Positions 1-10,288 of a stretch of DNA of 64,000 nucleotides are shown here, in pieces. Position 1 is the stretch's first letter; the number at the start of each line of letters is the position of its first letter. The stretch spans positions 310,001 through 374,000 of the forward strand of contig JADNYJ010000006.1 of the NCBI GenBank assembly GCA_015501075.1. Direction: 5' to 3'. The notes beneath the pieces were generated by a model, which was given only the letters and a program-made list of their open reading frames with translations, was not told where the DNA came from and did not search any database. Source of the stretch: Gymnopilus junonius. Lineage: Eukaryota > Basidiomycota > Agaricomycetes > Agaricales > Galerinaceae. A program made the translations under genes and the position numbers.

Positions 1-1
1 G

Positions 2-265
2 CACTCTAGAAGTCAAGACATCTCCAACTTGGGAACTTCCGCTGCATTTTCTAATTTGTGCAAAGAGATGGCATACACCGTTATTGCGTCTGTCATTGGA
101 GCCTCTCTTCACGGTCTAGACGACCCTGCTGGGTTATTCTTTCTCGCGACATCCGGTGTCCTTGGACCTGCCGTATTTTTGATGATTTTGTTTGGTGTGT
201 TGGGGATTGTGATTGCCATAACGTGGTGTTATGGGAGCTTGAAGCACCGATGTGTGCTGCATTAA
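2..265 (+). CDS. 3' exon of a membrane protein (partial, cut by window edge)
   Basis: The frame is open from the window's left edge to a TAA at 263-265, so this is the C-terminal part of a gene that begins outside the window. The 87 visible residues hold two hydrophobic stretches (around AYTVIASVIGASLHGL and GVLGPAVFLMILFGVLGIVI), the second long enough to span a membrane, followed by a short basic tail. I do not recognise the family. The T-rich, AT-rich sequence after the stop fits a 3' UTR. A chance open frame cannot be excluded because only one exon is visible. Confidence 0.4.
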   Translation, partial: HSRSQDISNLGTSAAFSNLCKEMAYTVIASVIGASLHGLDDPAGLFFLATSGVLGPAVFLMILFGVLGIVIAITWCYGSLKHRCVLH

Positions 266-1157
266 TCGAAGGTACCGAACTCTATCGTTACGTCTGGCTG
301 TCCCTCCTCTGATCGCTCGGTTTAACCAGGACAGAATTACATATCTTATCGCCTAAATCTAATTAGTAACTCACATACATCTAAGCATTCATAGCCCGTC
401 TCGATATATATTTTTGCTCGCTTTTGGTCGTCTGGAAGGCCAGAGGCCAAGAGTCCTGATAACAATATGAATTTCTTTGACGACATCATCACATACTAAG
501 CGTCATTGGCCATGTGCTCAATTTCATTTGCTTGGGGGGGGCGGGTTGGGTATTAATAATTATGCATGAGACTAGATGATAACATGCTGCTCTCCCTTCG
601 TATGCGTTTTGAGTGGGCGCATCTCCGACACTCCCAAATTGCGGTCGCATACTACTAACCTACCATCGGACGGGAGAAGCGAGTGAAAGTGTTGAGTTGG
701 CTTGCTGTAACGTAATTGTACTGCCCTTCCACTGCTTCAATTTGAAAAAGAGATGGTAAAGGTATGGGTGTTGGAGCCCGAACAAAGAACTATGATGGAC
801 CACAGTAAATATCACCGAAATAGCAGATAACCGACCACAGTCTGGCGCTGAATGGGGTTTTTGGGGTGGGTCGATGAGGACCTCAGGCAGTCCAGGTCTT
901 ATGTTCGTGAAAGGGTTCATGCAGGGCTAAATGGACGAAGCTGGACATGAATCGGTGTGGGGGTGGATCGGAATCAAATATTAATCAGAAAGCATTATAT
1001 GTCTCTGTGAAATCGATTAGTACCGTGAAAGGATTTTGAACTCAGGGTATCGCAAATGGATCTTCCTAGAGTATTCTTATAAATATCTACGATGTGCCAT
1101 AATGTTAGGACCTACCTTCTTTCCTGGGCAAGATATCAATATCTCCAGGAAAGAACA
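266..1157. other. intergenic, no gene seen
   Basis: No coding frame with splice sites or a recognisable motif on either strand. It holds a run of eight G around 534-541 and AT-rich DNA; the short open frames here look random. Confidence 0.5.
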
Positions 1158-1159
1158 TA

Positions 1160-1726
1160 CAGTCGGCACCCTCATAACCCATACCTCTCCGTGGATGGCC
1201 CAAGCTATGGGTTATCAGGGTTATGGGATACCTAAGGTGTACTAAAAATAGATTTTAAAATTCAGCCCAAAATTTAAATGGAATATCGTCATTCTAACTT
1301 TTTATGAGCTACCAAGACGAAGACCAAAGAGCAAAAATGACTTCTTAGACCTTAACTCGACGTACAGAGGGTTAAAGATGCTAGTGTGGGCTCTTTGCAT
1401 GCTTATGTCATTGGCCTAACGCAGAAGGTGAGCATAGGATTATCACACTTTCGGTCCAACTGCATACATGAGCCAGAGATTCAAGCATTTTTTGCCCATA
1501 ATTGTGGCTGAAGCTCATCATTTTGGTCAAAAAGTGCATGGATAACACAGTCCACTGCCCGATTTGGTAGGTCATACCTATGGGTTTTGCCTAAGGAGGG
1601 GTATGGGTTATGGGTTATCGCGGACTTATGGGTTATTCCCCACCCACCGAGTTGGTGGACCGAAAAAAGTATGGGTTTTCTGGGGTTATGGGTTATCACA
1701 GTCATGGGTTATGGGAGTGCCGACTG
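1160..1726. mobile_element. MITE, 567 bp, Tc1/mariner/pogo-type ends, TA target duplication
   Basis: The left end reads CAGTCGGCACCCTCATAACC and the right end is its near-perfect inverted copy (rightmost bases reversed give CAGTCGGCACTCCCATAACC), so the terminal inverted repeats extend over about 25 bp with few mismatches. Both ends are flanked by TA (1158-1159 and 1727-1728), the target duplication of the Tc1/mariner/pogo superfamily, whose elements often begin CAGT. The interior has no transposase frame, so it is non-autonomous. The subterminal zones carry many copies of ATGGGTTAT/ATAACCCAT, three to six on the right side. Superfamily placement rests on the ends and the TA alone. Confidence 0.78.
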
Positions 1727-1968
1727 TACCAGGTTCTCATGCCTGCCAGTGTATTTGCATCACGTTTCATTTTCACAAACCTTAACAATTCTTCCCTACA
1801 GATGTAAGGTTCATCACGAATCTTTGACGGATCTTCTGTTCCTGAGTCTACTTTGGTTACGCCTCACGTATGAAACAAATGGGCACTACTTTTTGTTAGA
1901 TAAAAATGCAGCACCTTATTTCTGAATAGTTACGCTATTGTATCATTGCATATAAATCGTGATAGATC

Positions 1969-2521
1969 TCAATTACTTTCGTCAACATCTTGTGGGTCCT
2001 GGGAAGTACATTTCGGGGATTACGGTCAGCGTGTTGCTCCAGATATGATTAAAATTTTACCTCTGCGGCCTTTAAAGACTGCGACATCTGACCTGAAAAT
2101 GGGGACTCTAAATCTCGTTTCTTCGGCTCATTTTCTTGAGAAACATTTATTGTACTTGTCCTTTTTTGTTGATGCTGTTTACGTACGGCGCCACTCGCTG
2201 CTAGTTCAATTTCTGAGGATGCTTGCGAGCCGTCGGGCGGATCTTCTTCGCTTTCCATCGGATTCTGCCCTTCGACAGAGAGTGGCGTTAAAGGCCGAGA
2301 ATTTTTGTATAGATCAAATAAATTGCCTTCCTCTTCTTCGCTAGAAGTAAAGACATTGCCAACCGGAGTGTTAGATCTGTCATTTCGGAAGCCACAAGCT
2401 AAAAGATATTGGCTTACTCGGTGTTAATATCATCTTCGTCCCCATCGCGATAAAACATGGAAACAAAATTTTCTGCTACATCATTTGGGTCTGTAACATT
2501 CTCTTCAGAATTAGCCTCCAT
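1969..2521 (-). CDS. acidic hypothetical protein (137 aa as modelled)
   Basis: Reading the minus strand, three segments join in frame: 2418-2521, 2061-2340 and 1969-1998, separated by introns with GTAAGC...CTAG (77 nt, branch-like CTAAC inside) and GTAAAA...CCAG (62 nt). The product is rich in Asp, Glu, Ser and Gln (for example YRDGDEDDINTDEEEEG) and has one basic patch (NEPKKRDL), as in many nuclear proteins, but shows no family motif. The frame also runs upstream of the ATG to a likely acceptor near 2565, so this may be the 3' half of a larger, partly decayed gene. The coding composition and two in-frame introns are the only support. Confidence 0.4.
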
Positions 2522-2730
2522 TAGGTCTCTTATGCGTCGATGGGGCGAAGAAGTCGGATAGAAGCTTTAGTTTAGCAACACAGGGACTGTGGACTTTGGG
2601 CTACTGGCGGTAGTCGAGGTGAAGAAAGGAATGGAACATTCGAGAGATGTGGTTATTGAAATGATTGTGGGGATCTACTCTTTTACCAGGTTCATTCCGG
2701 CCTGTTTCCTTCTTCGTTACGAGGAAGAAT

Positions 2731-2925
2731 TTATAGCACAAGAGCTTTCCTCGTCTGTGTCACAGCACGTGTTTGCCAGTCAAATTCCATGGGCAATGGG
2801 CGCTTATCCTCAAGTTGACTAACCTTACCATATTCGTCTCCTGTGTGAACCACCCCTTCCGCAGGTAGTCCATTAAAATTACGAATCAAATTGTAAATGG
2901 ACGAAAAGACATTACGGACGTGACT
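2731..2925 (-). pseudogene. coding-like fragment upstream of the acidic protein
   Basis: A 65-codon open stretch on the minus strand reads like protein (for example GVVHTGDEYGKVSQLEDKRP) but ends in TAA with no clear donor linking it to the next exon, while another frame opens beyond. It could be an exon of the same gene as 1969-2521, now frameshifted. No family recognised. Confidence 0.2.
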
Positions 2926-3195
2926 TCAGTGGAAGGCCGTATCGCCGCTGACTTTAATCTTTCTGACAGCGGCCCGGCGTAATGAAAGCAAAGCAAAGTG
3001 ATTCAGATAGACATTCAATGTTACTTTCTAACCATTCTGGAAGGTGATGGAGAGCTGACCGGCAATTAATATGGAAAAGGATCTCCATGCTCTGTTGTTT
3101 GTGATGGCCGGATCATCATGATGTTTGGTTTGGAGCTCTGTAACAAATATTCGGCTTCCTCTACACTGAAATTTGGTCACCAGTCGCGGTCCTCG

Positions 3196-5062
3196 ATGTT
3201 GCCTCCGTTGTCAACGCACAGAACGATCACCATATTCAAAATTTCTTACAGACTCTGCCTTCGACGAAGATGTCTTTCTACAAACTCCATCGACCCTTCA
3301 ATTCGCGACTTTACCGCCGAACTAACTAGGACACAACCTGTCTTCCAAGTTCCACCGTCGTCGATTCATATTCTAAAAGAGCCATCACAGTTCTACGCGA
3401 CTCTGCTGGTAAGGGGGCTCGATCAATATTGAATCTAACTGAATATATCCTTAGGACATGATCAGAAACGCTGAGCGTCGTGTATTTTTGTCTTCGTTAT
3501 ACATTGGCTCAGAAGAGGATGAGCTGGTGGGTTGTTAAATTCAGGAAGGAAAGGATCACCTTTAAAGACTTTTCTAGATATCTACTCTGGCGCATCGGCT
3601 TCGCGAGAAACCGGACTTAACACTTGACCTTCTACTGGATTTGAATCGATCAACACGGCCTGGCCCAGGGTCAACTGCAAAGGTTCTACTCCCTCTGCTT
3701 CGCGAATTTCCTACGCAAGTGAACGTTTCGATGTTCCGTAGTCCAAGCTTACGGGGAATACTTGCTAAAATTGTTCCTCCAAGGTTCAATGAGGGGTGGG
3801 GTACATGGCATGCCAAAATTTATGGGGCGGACGACGACGTAATGATTAGCGGGTGTGTAAATGTTTCTTTTTTTTGGTAGCCTGAATAACGTTATCCGCA
3901 GGGCAAACTTAAATAAGTCTTATTTTACCAATCGACAAGACCGTTACATCCGCTTCACAGACCAGAGTATGATGACACAATATTGTTTTGACTTCATGCA
4001 AACGGTTGCAAACTTCTCGTACAAATTCTTACCTTCCCCTGCGGGTTCATCATCCAGCAACCCCCTTCAAAATTCTCATTCATATATTCAAGAAGACTAT
4101 ACCCTGCACTGGCCCGATGCGAATACCCACCCTCATCACTTTAACTCAGCCGCTGAAAACGCGTTCAAGAAATTCCAGGAGCTCTACAGAGAACGTACTT
4201 TGCAGTTTACTAACGGCAGCGCGCTCTCCAAATCTGGGAATGCTATTCTTCTCCCTATCATTCAAGCAGGGCAGTTCAATATCAAAGAAGAGGAGTCAAT
4301 CTTTCAACAATTATTCCGGTCCCTCGCCCGAAGTTCTGGGCGGCCATTGCTAGATTTGACCAGTGGATACTTTAGCTTGTATACCCCGTATCAAGAACAT
4401 GTCCTACAGGCCAAGAACGTCGACTGTCGTATAGTTGCCTCCAGTCCCGAGGTAAGTGATTCGCTATTCGCATTGCTTGAAACTGATATTTCATGTCTAG
4501 GCAAACGGTTTCTACGGTTCAAAAGGCATATCAGGGAGAATTCCGGAGGGCTATACCTTATATGAACAACGGTTCATGAAAGCAGTTTCAGAAGCAGGCA
4601 GACTCTGGAAGGGCCCATCGCCGAGCCAGGGGCAAGGCGTCTTGTTGAGCGAGTGGGAAAAGCCAGGGTGGACTTACCACGCGAAAGGTGATATATTTGT
4701 GCCATGATCATAAAACTATGTCTCACAACAATCTACAATTAGGGATCTGGTTGTCACCGAGCTCTTCAAGCCTACCAGTTCTAACCCTTTTTGGATCTAC
4801 GAATCTTAATTCACGTTCCGCGCATATTGACACGGAACTGTCGTTCCTTATGATTGTACCTTCAGAACCTCACGTTGACTGCGGCGGAATGCCCACCAAT
4901 GACTCCGATGTTGCATCTGCTGGCGAATGTCTCTCGCTCCGTCAAGAACTTGCCCGTGAAATTCAAGGAATTAGGTCTAATGTGGTTGAGTGGGAAGGAG
5001 GAGATCGCACCATACGATGGGCTACAAAATTCATTGTTTGGCTCGTCCAAGGGATGCTTTGA
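3196..5062 (+). CDS. PGS1: CDP-diacylglycerol--glycerol-3-phosphate 3-phosphatidyltransferase, mitochondrial
   Basis: Makes phosphatidylglycerophosphate from CDP-diacylglycerol and glycerol-3-phosphate, the committed step to cardiolipin at the mitochondrial inner membrane. Exons: 3196-3408, 3455-3526, 3578-3852, 3902-4451, 4501-4687, 4743-5062, all joined in frame to give 538 aa. Phospholipase-D-type HKD motifs are visible: HAKIYGADD (H173, K175, D180) followed by ISGANLNKSYFTNRQDRY, and the weaker second one HAKGIWLS (H430, K432), as in eukaryotic PGS1. Other family hallmarks are EPSQFYATLLDMIRNAERRV, LRGILAKIVPPRFNEGWGTW and a C-terminal EWEGGDRTIRW. The start at 3196 yields an Arg-rich presequence (YRLCLRRRCLSTN) typical of mitochondrial import; an in-frame ATG at 3118 would add 26 residues. 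No frame breaks. Call is firm; only the start is uncertain. Confidence 0.93.
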
Positions 5063-6218
5063 TCCAATTCTACTGATCGTGGCCTCCACGCCTATCCAAT
5101 CCTGCCAGGTATGTATTCTAATCGGGCATTCCTCGCAGGGACTGACACCACGTCCTCAGCGTGCCTTTATCGAGATTTCTTTTTCCGGTTCGTCAACGCA
5201 CCCCCCTTTACTCATGCTCATACGTCGACGAAATCGTGAAGCCCAGCCAATCCGGTCCTTATCCTTCCAACTTGCCTGTCATTGGCAGTCTTCCTCTTGG
5301 CTTCCTTTCCAACAGTAAGCAAAGGAATGAAACTTGACCGAATGGCCCACTACCTCGATTCTCCAACTAGAATAGCGTTCGATGAATGCACCTCAATCAA
5401 GTACTTCTTTTTATTGAGATACTCGCCTGAATAATACTTACAGGAGAGTACATTTCTCATTTTTTCGGGATGTCTGAGTTCCCCATTTCCAATTTTCCTT
5501 CTGACAAGAAAATCTACAAACAGTAGCATATCTAGAATCCTTCAGCTACGCCTACGTTGTATTTAAATTCAAGATTCCTACAGGAACTCACAAATATTGA
5601 GGACATCTGGGATTCGAAAAGCGCGGCGCACGACGCGGGATCAAAACGCGGCGGCAAACTCCGGAAGCTCACCTAATCACCACAACAGCGTGCAAATGGC
5701 CTCAAAAGTGGGAGTATACAACTGAATTCCGCCAAGGCCTTCGTGTAATTAAATTTATATATCTAATTGATAGTAATCCCCAAAATATTTGAAGAAAAGT
5801 ACATTCAACATTGCATAATCAAACAAGGAAGTGTAATGCTCAACTGGAAAGTGGCATCAGAGGCCCATTTGAAGTCCTCTTCTCTTAGAAATCCTCAGAG
5901 ATGCAGAAGGCCATAACAGTTTCTGACAGCTTCATGCCCTGCAATTATTATGCAGAGAGCAAAGACTGGGCTTGTGAACAGTGCTTTATCCGATCATGCT
6001 CCTATTTCAAATGTGCACGTGCCAAAGCTTGCCCGCCAGACGTGTCGATGAGACCATCAAGCCAAGATCTTGCCCTCGCTTATCTCTAATATTTTCAAAA
6101 TTTATTAGGTGTATACTAATTACAAGCTAGAGACACTTTGTGGATTGTGGCAAGCCAAAAAATGGTGTAAGGCTTACAGGCCAGCTGGGCAGTGAGCAGC
6201 GAGCTTAAAAATACTTAA
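5063..6218. other. intergenic with possible gene relics
   Basis: Downstream of PGS1, 5130-5180 (+) reads FLAGTDTTSSACLYRDFF in one frame, similar to the cytochrome P450 I-helix consensus AG-x-D/E-T-T-S. The next 150 bp keep short open stretches (PSNLPVIGSLPLGFL) but no continuous exon structure. From about 5400 to 6218 the DNA is AT-rich with no gene I can support. Confidence 0.3.
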
Positions 6219-6826
6219 GTCAGCCGCCTTTTCAATTTGGGGCCTTTTGGTGGGGGCACACATGAGGGGGTCGGGTTTTGCCACCGCACAAGGTGCGTCG
6301 CATCACGTGGCGCATTTTCTGAATTCCAGATTTACTGCAAATATTATGTTCCATTTGTGGTCAACTGCTCGTTTGCACTTGGAAAATTCGCAGAAGCTCT
6401 AAAAGGTTTGTATTTTTCGCCTCAGCTTACAGTGTTTCATAATATTCTCTTTTCTGTCTGTTAGATGGAGAAACTGCGCACACCCTAAATCCAAATCAGG
6501 ACTCCATTTGCAATTTGATAAATGAAACTCTGGAAACAAAGAAAGAGGTGGACACGGCCTCGAAATTAGTGTCATATTTGGAGGAGCAGCCTCAGACCCC
6601 TGCACAAATTCATTCATGGATGCTTTCAATTTTATACAGGGGAACCTCGACGTTGGCTACATACACATTCCGGACAATGATCGAGATTACCGGGAATGAA
6701 TGTTCAAGCGCCTACTTACTAGCACGAAGATATACTGTCCAATCCAACCACAGGCATTCCTTCGCATTTAAGCATACTTTATTTACTTATTTATTGATTG
6801 TGGGTTTCTGCGGTACATCTGCGTAG
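6219..6826 (+). CDS. possible two-exon gene, unknown
   Basis: A frame open from 6219 ends at AAAAG/GTTTGT (6405/6406) and resumes in frame after TTAG at 6464, running to a stop at 6824-6826. The 59-nt intron and the composition of the second exon (LINETLETKKEVDTASKLVSY, then PQTPAQIHSWMLSILYRG) look genuine, but there is no ATG in a good position, so the 5' end is missing or lies in another exon. No family recognised. Confidence 0.27.
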
Positions 6827-7555
6827 TGTCCATGCACAAGCATTTATGTTCTAGATCAACAAATGATCTCTTCTGTCCAGGCTCTCAGGAGGATGGATGG
6901 AATGAGTCCCAAGGTTCCTTCATGCACTTGATGATTTATGTAGAAACAAAGCTTGCAAAATGATACATTAGTTCACAGGGCAATTTTCAAAGACCACGAA
7001 ATTGCAAGCTCTGTCGCACAATTATTTCTTGGCAATGCGCCACACAAGCTCTATTTTTGGAAATGGGCTCAAGGCTCATATCAGCACGGAGACAAATATC
7101 TAAGAAAACTCGATTGTACCAATTTACTCTAGTAGAGTAAGGCCAGAACAAATTGTTATTGCGTAATGAGCACGTTCCACAGATGATCATCAACTGCCAT
7201 CATTCCTATTCTTTTTACTCCGGATCTCCTATAGCAAAGGTGACGACAGAATTTGACGAAGTTGATCAATCCTATGCCCTAGAGCACGTTCATTACCTTA
7301 ATTTTGTCATTTGATTAGTCCAGATGGATCTACGGCGCTGATACGACGACACTACTTGAACAAGTTGGGCAAGGATTAACACAACAGATTAATAGAACGC
7401 ACCAGGCCTGAAGGCGTCATGCGCAGCGCACGGACAAGGACCGTTTATGTTGTATTCAACAGCGCTACCGTCTCTCTTCCGCGTGGTTACACCAAGCCGA
7501 AGCCAATGTGTAAATGTTTGCCGAAAGATGAGATGCCTACTCATGATGCCACCCT
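6827..7555. other. intergenic, promoter side of the spherulin-4-like gene
   Basis: No supported coding frame. The last 100 bp lead into a TATA box and a short leader for the gene at 7643. Confidence 0.45.
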
Positions 7556-7566
7556 GATATAAATAT
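7556..7566 (+). promoter_or_regulatory. TATA box
   Basis: GATATAAATAT lies 77-87 bp before the ATG at 7643, the expected distance for a fungal TATA box with a leader of roughly 50 nt. It suggests a strongly or conditionally expressed gene. Confidence 0.6.
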
Positions 7567-7642
7567 GAGCTTCATTCAAAGTTTAAAATCAAGCGCTCAG
7601 CTCAAAGATCAAAGTTAGCCTGCATCGCCATCAAGAGCAAAA

Positions 7643-8371
7643 ATGACATACGCCCTAGTGCCTCTCTACATCTACCCCACCACCGGGGCATGGAACACGC
7701 TCTTCACAAGCATATCCGCCAACCCAAGCCTCACCTTCCAAGTCGTCGTCAACCCAAACTCGGGACCCGGAGATACGCAGTACCCCAACAGCGACTACGT
7801 CGCCGCCCTTGTGCAGCTCAACTCCTACCCGAACGTGCAGACGCTCGGGTATGTCCACACCTCGTGGGCGGCACGGTCCATCGCCGATGTCGAAGCGGAA
7901 GTAGACATATACGCTGGATGGGCAGGGTACACGGGTGCGGATATCCACGTGGACGGGATATTCTTCGATGAGGCTGTGGCGGAGTACAATACATCGACTC
8001 TGAACTACATCAACAGTATTTCCGCCCACGCGCGGAGTCAACTTGGTGCGGGGAGGCAGACTGTCGTGCTGAACCCCGGAGAGGTGGTGGATACGCGGTG
8101 GTATGCTACAGGGGATGTGATCAACGTATTCGAGAACTCCTTTGCGGCGTTTTCGCTGAGTACGCTGGAGGCAGCTGTCCCGAGCAGCGTGAGGAAGAAT
8201 TCCACAGTGGCGATTTACAGTTTTACGGGTACGGCGGCACAGCAGACGACGACAGTAGATAGTCTTGTAGCGGCTGGGTTTGCTGGGGTGTATGTGACGA
8301 CACAGAATGGGTATACGGTGTGGAGTACCCTCTGGGCTCAGTTTACTTCGGCGTTGGCCGCTGTGGCTTAG
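7643..8371 (+). CDS. spherulin-4-like protein (242 aa, intronless)
   Basis: A single-exon protein starting MTYALVPLYIYP and carrying features of the spherulin 4 / spherulation-specific family 4 proteins, which fold as a TIM-barrel-like glycosidase relative: a first strand ending in YIYP, FQVVVNPNSGPG, TLGYVHTSWAAR, an acidic strand end DGIFFDEA (near residues 109-116) and VVLNPGE. Length is close to the usual 230-260 aa of the core domain. Many relatives are secreted, but this one has no signal peptide, so a cytosolic or unconventional location is implied. Third positions are strongly G/C biased compared with the flanks, as in highly expressed or recently acquired genes. The enzymatic activity of the family is not settled. 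Confidence 0.85.
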   Translation: MTYALVPLYIYPTTGAWNTLFTSISANPSLTFQVVVNPNSGPGDTQYPNSDYVAALVQLNSYPNVQTLGYVHTSWAARSIADVEAEVDIYAGWAGYTGADIHVDGIFFDEAVAEYNTSTLNYINSISAHARSQLGAGRQTVVLNPGEVVDTRWYATGDVINVFENSFAAFSLSTLEAAVPSSVRKNSTVAIYSFTGTAAQQTTTVDSLVAAGFAGVYVTTQNGYTVWSTLWAQFTSALAAVA

Positions 8372-10288
8372 ACGAATGGGGAAGCGGATTGGTAGGAGGA
8401 ATGAGGGCAACTCCGACGGCGCTAGAGCATGTCTGTACTCTTTTGGAGAGGTGTTTGTAATTATCATATTTAATTGGAAGATCGATGCCCCTCCGAATAA
8501 CCCACGCAATGCAGATCCCTGCCATTTTGCTAGTAAATTATCTCACAAGTGAGAAAGGTCTGCGACGTCTCAAAAGCCTTGTCAGCCTGGGAAATGGACT
8601 AAGTTCTGGATATATTACAATTACGAACCTTGAATGTCTACTCTAATTCGTACAATCTGTATGTAACATACTTCGTTTTGAACCCGTCGCATATGTCATA
8701 GAAGACGGCGATCAGGGGAAGCTATTGGATCTGAGGCCCTGCCGCGGTACTGGTGCAATGACAATCATAGGCCATGTATTCCTTAATTTCCCAAATGTCG
8801 ATCGAGGCCACCATGGAAGTGTGTGTACCTCAAGGTTACTCCAAGCGAGTGAGAAAGAAGGACTGAAGAAGGTGAAAAGAAGTTTGGGAAAATATCTGAT
8901 CTGGTCGACATGGGACTCCTCGAGGTCCTTCGATGGGAACTAATCGTCATGTTGAAGCAGGGATTATCAGCTTAACGCATTCACCGTCGGGTGGGCCCAG
9001 AACTTGCTTATGACACCTCGAGGGGTCTCTGACGACCTTGCGAATCAATGATTATAGGATGCACCGGGGATGATATCGGATTTGTAGTGTCTATTATGAT
9101 GGGTGGGTCCACCAGAGAATACCTTTTATTTTGAAGGACTTGGACAAGTAAAATTGACAAGCGAGCAAAGCAAGAAGGGAAGAAATAAAGATGGTTATCG
9201 AAGATAGTCGCAAACGTTGTCATACTGCAATCTGGAGCATTACCAATTATTAAAACAATTTCGATCGAGTCACTGGTGTATTCTGAGGGTAAAAATGGTT
9301 CGAACTTGGAAGAAAATAGCCAAAGGTGCGCATCTAATTTTCTACGCATGCGCTAGATTAGTTCCAAGAATGCGGACGATCATGATCAGCAATGCCTAAT
9401 GATTACAGTTATCTGGATTCCATCTTCATGAATAAATTATAAATCCTTGGGTGCTTGGGTACAGCGTGAGCCTGAAGCCGATGACTCCTCTAGAGTAATA
9501 TACTCAGGAGAGATGAAGAATGAAGGACACAAGTCTCAAGCTCTCAAGTCCGGGAGTATGCCCGAGCTAGTAGGCGTATATAGGAACACATATACATATT
9601 GTTTTATGCGCGGCTGAGCGTTGTGTTCTCAAATACGGCAGTGCACGAACCGACGTCGTCCGGCATAGAGAACCAGAGTACAGACACAAAGATTTGAGGA
9701 TGGCAAACCGTATGTACATAGGTAGCATTACTAGATAGTACCCGATGGCCGAGATGGAAACGGGTCCACTGCTCCCTGTTCATTGTTAACTGGCGGACGA
9801 CAACGGACGCAGAGTTAATTTACTGTATAGCCATCGGGGAGAATTTGAATACTCCCATACCCCAAGCTCTAGCTCTGCGTGTAACTTTCAGTGCACCTGA
9901 GTATGAGGATGTTCTTTATTTCATTCGGAAAATTATATGTAGGAAAGAGCCAAGCCTCGAAGCGAGAAGTAATCGTCACCCTACCGTAGGTCCTATGAAC
10001 ATGGTATACATGGGCAGACCCCTGTTTCGTCATTTGGTCCAGGGCCCCTATCGACGGCGCCAGTTCCTCCTCGGATATCGTCCGCAAATTAACGAGACAC
10101 GCTCACAAGGAGCAAAAGATTCGCTTCTAGAGTCGACGTGCCAAGCGGGGCCTGGTAAGGGGCATGCTGCAGAAATGTAGTGAACCATTTCCCTATGACT
10201 GCGAGGACGAAGGCATGCGCTGGCCTGGGTATAATCAACACGGAATAGAATGGTCCATTGGAAAAGCCTTGACGTTCTTGGATAAGGA
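8372..10288. other. intergenic, no gene supported
   Basis: Nearly 2 kb without a convincing exon. Open stretches at 9008-9349 (-) and 9845-10180 (+) lack splice sites, motifs and coding-like composition. The right edge is the 3' flank of the minus-strand repeat protein. Confidence 0.5.

Noticed and set aside
7655..8509. 284-codon open frame on the minus strand opposite the spherulin-4-like gene
   Set aside because: It is an antisense shadow produced by the G/C-biased third positions of the real gene. Its Arg/Pro/His-rich content has no motif.
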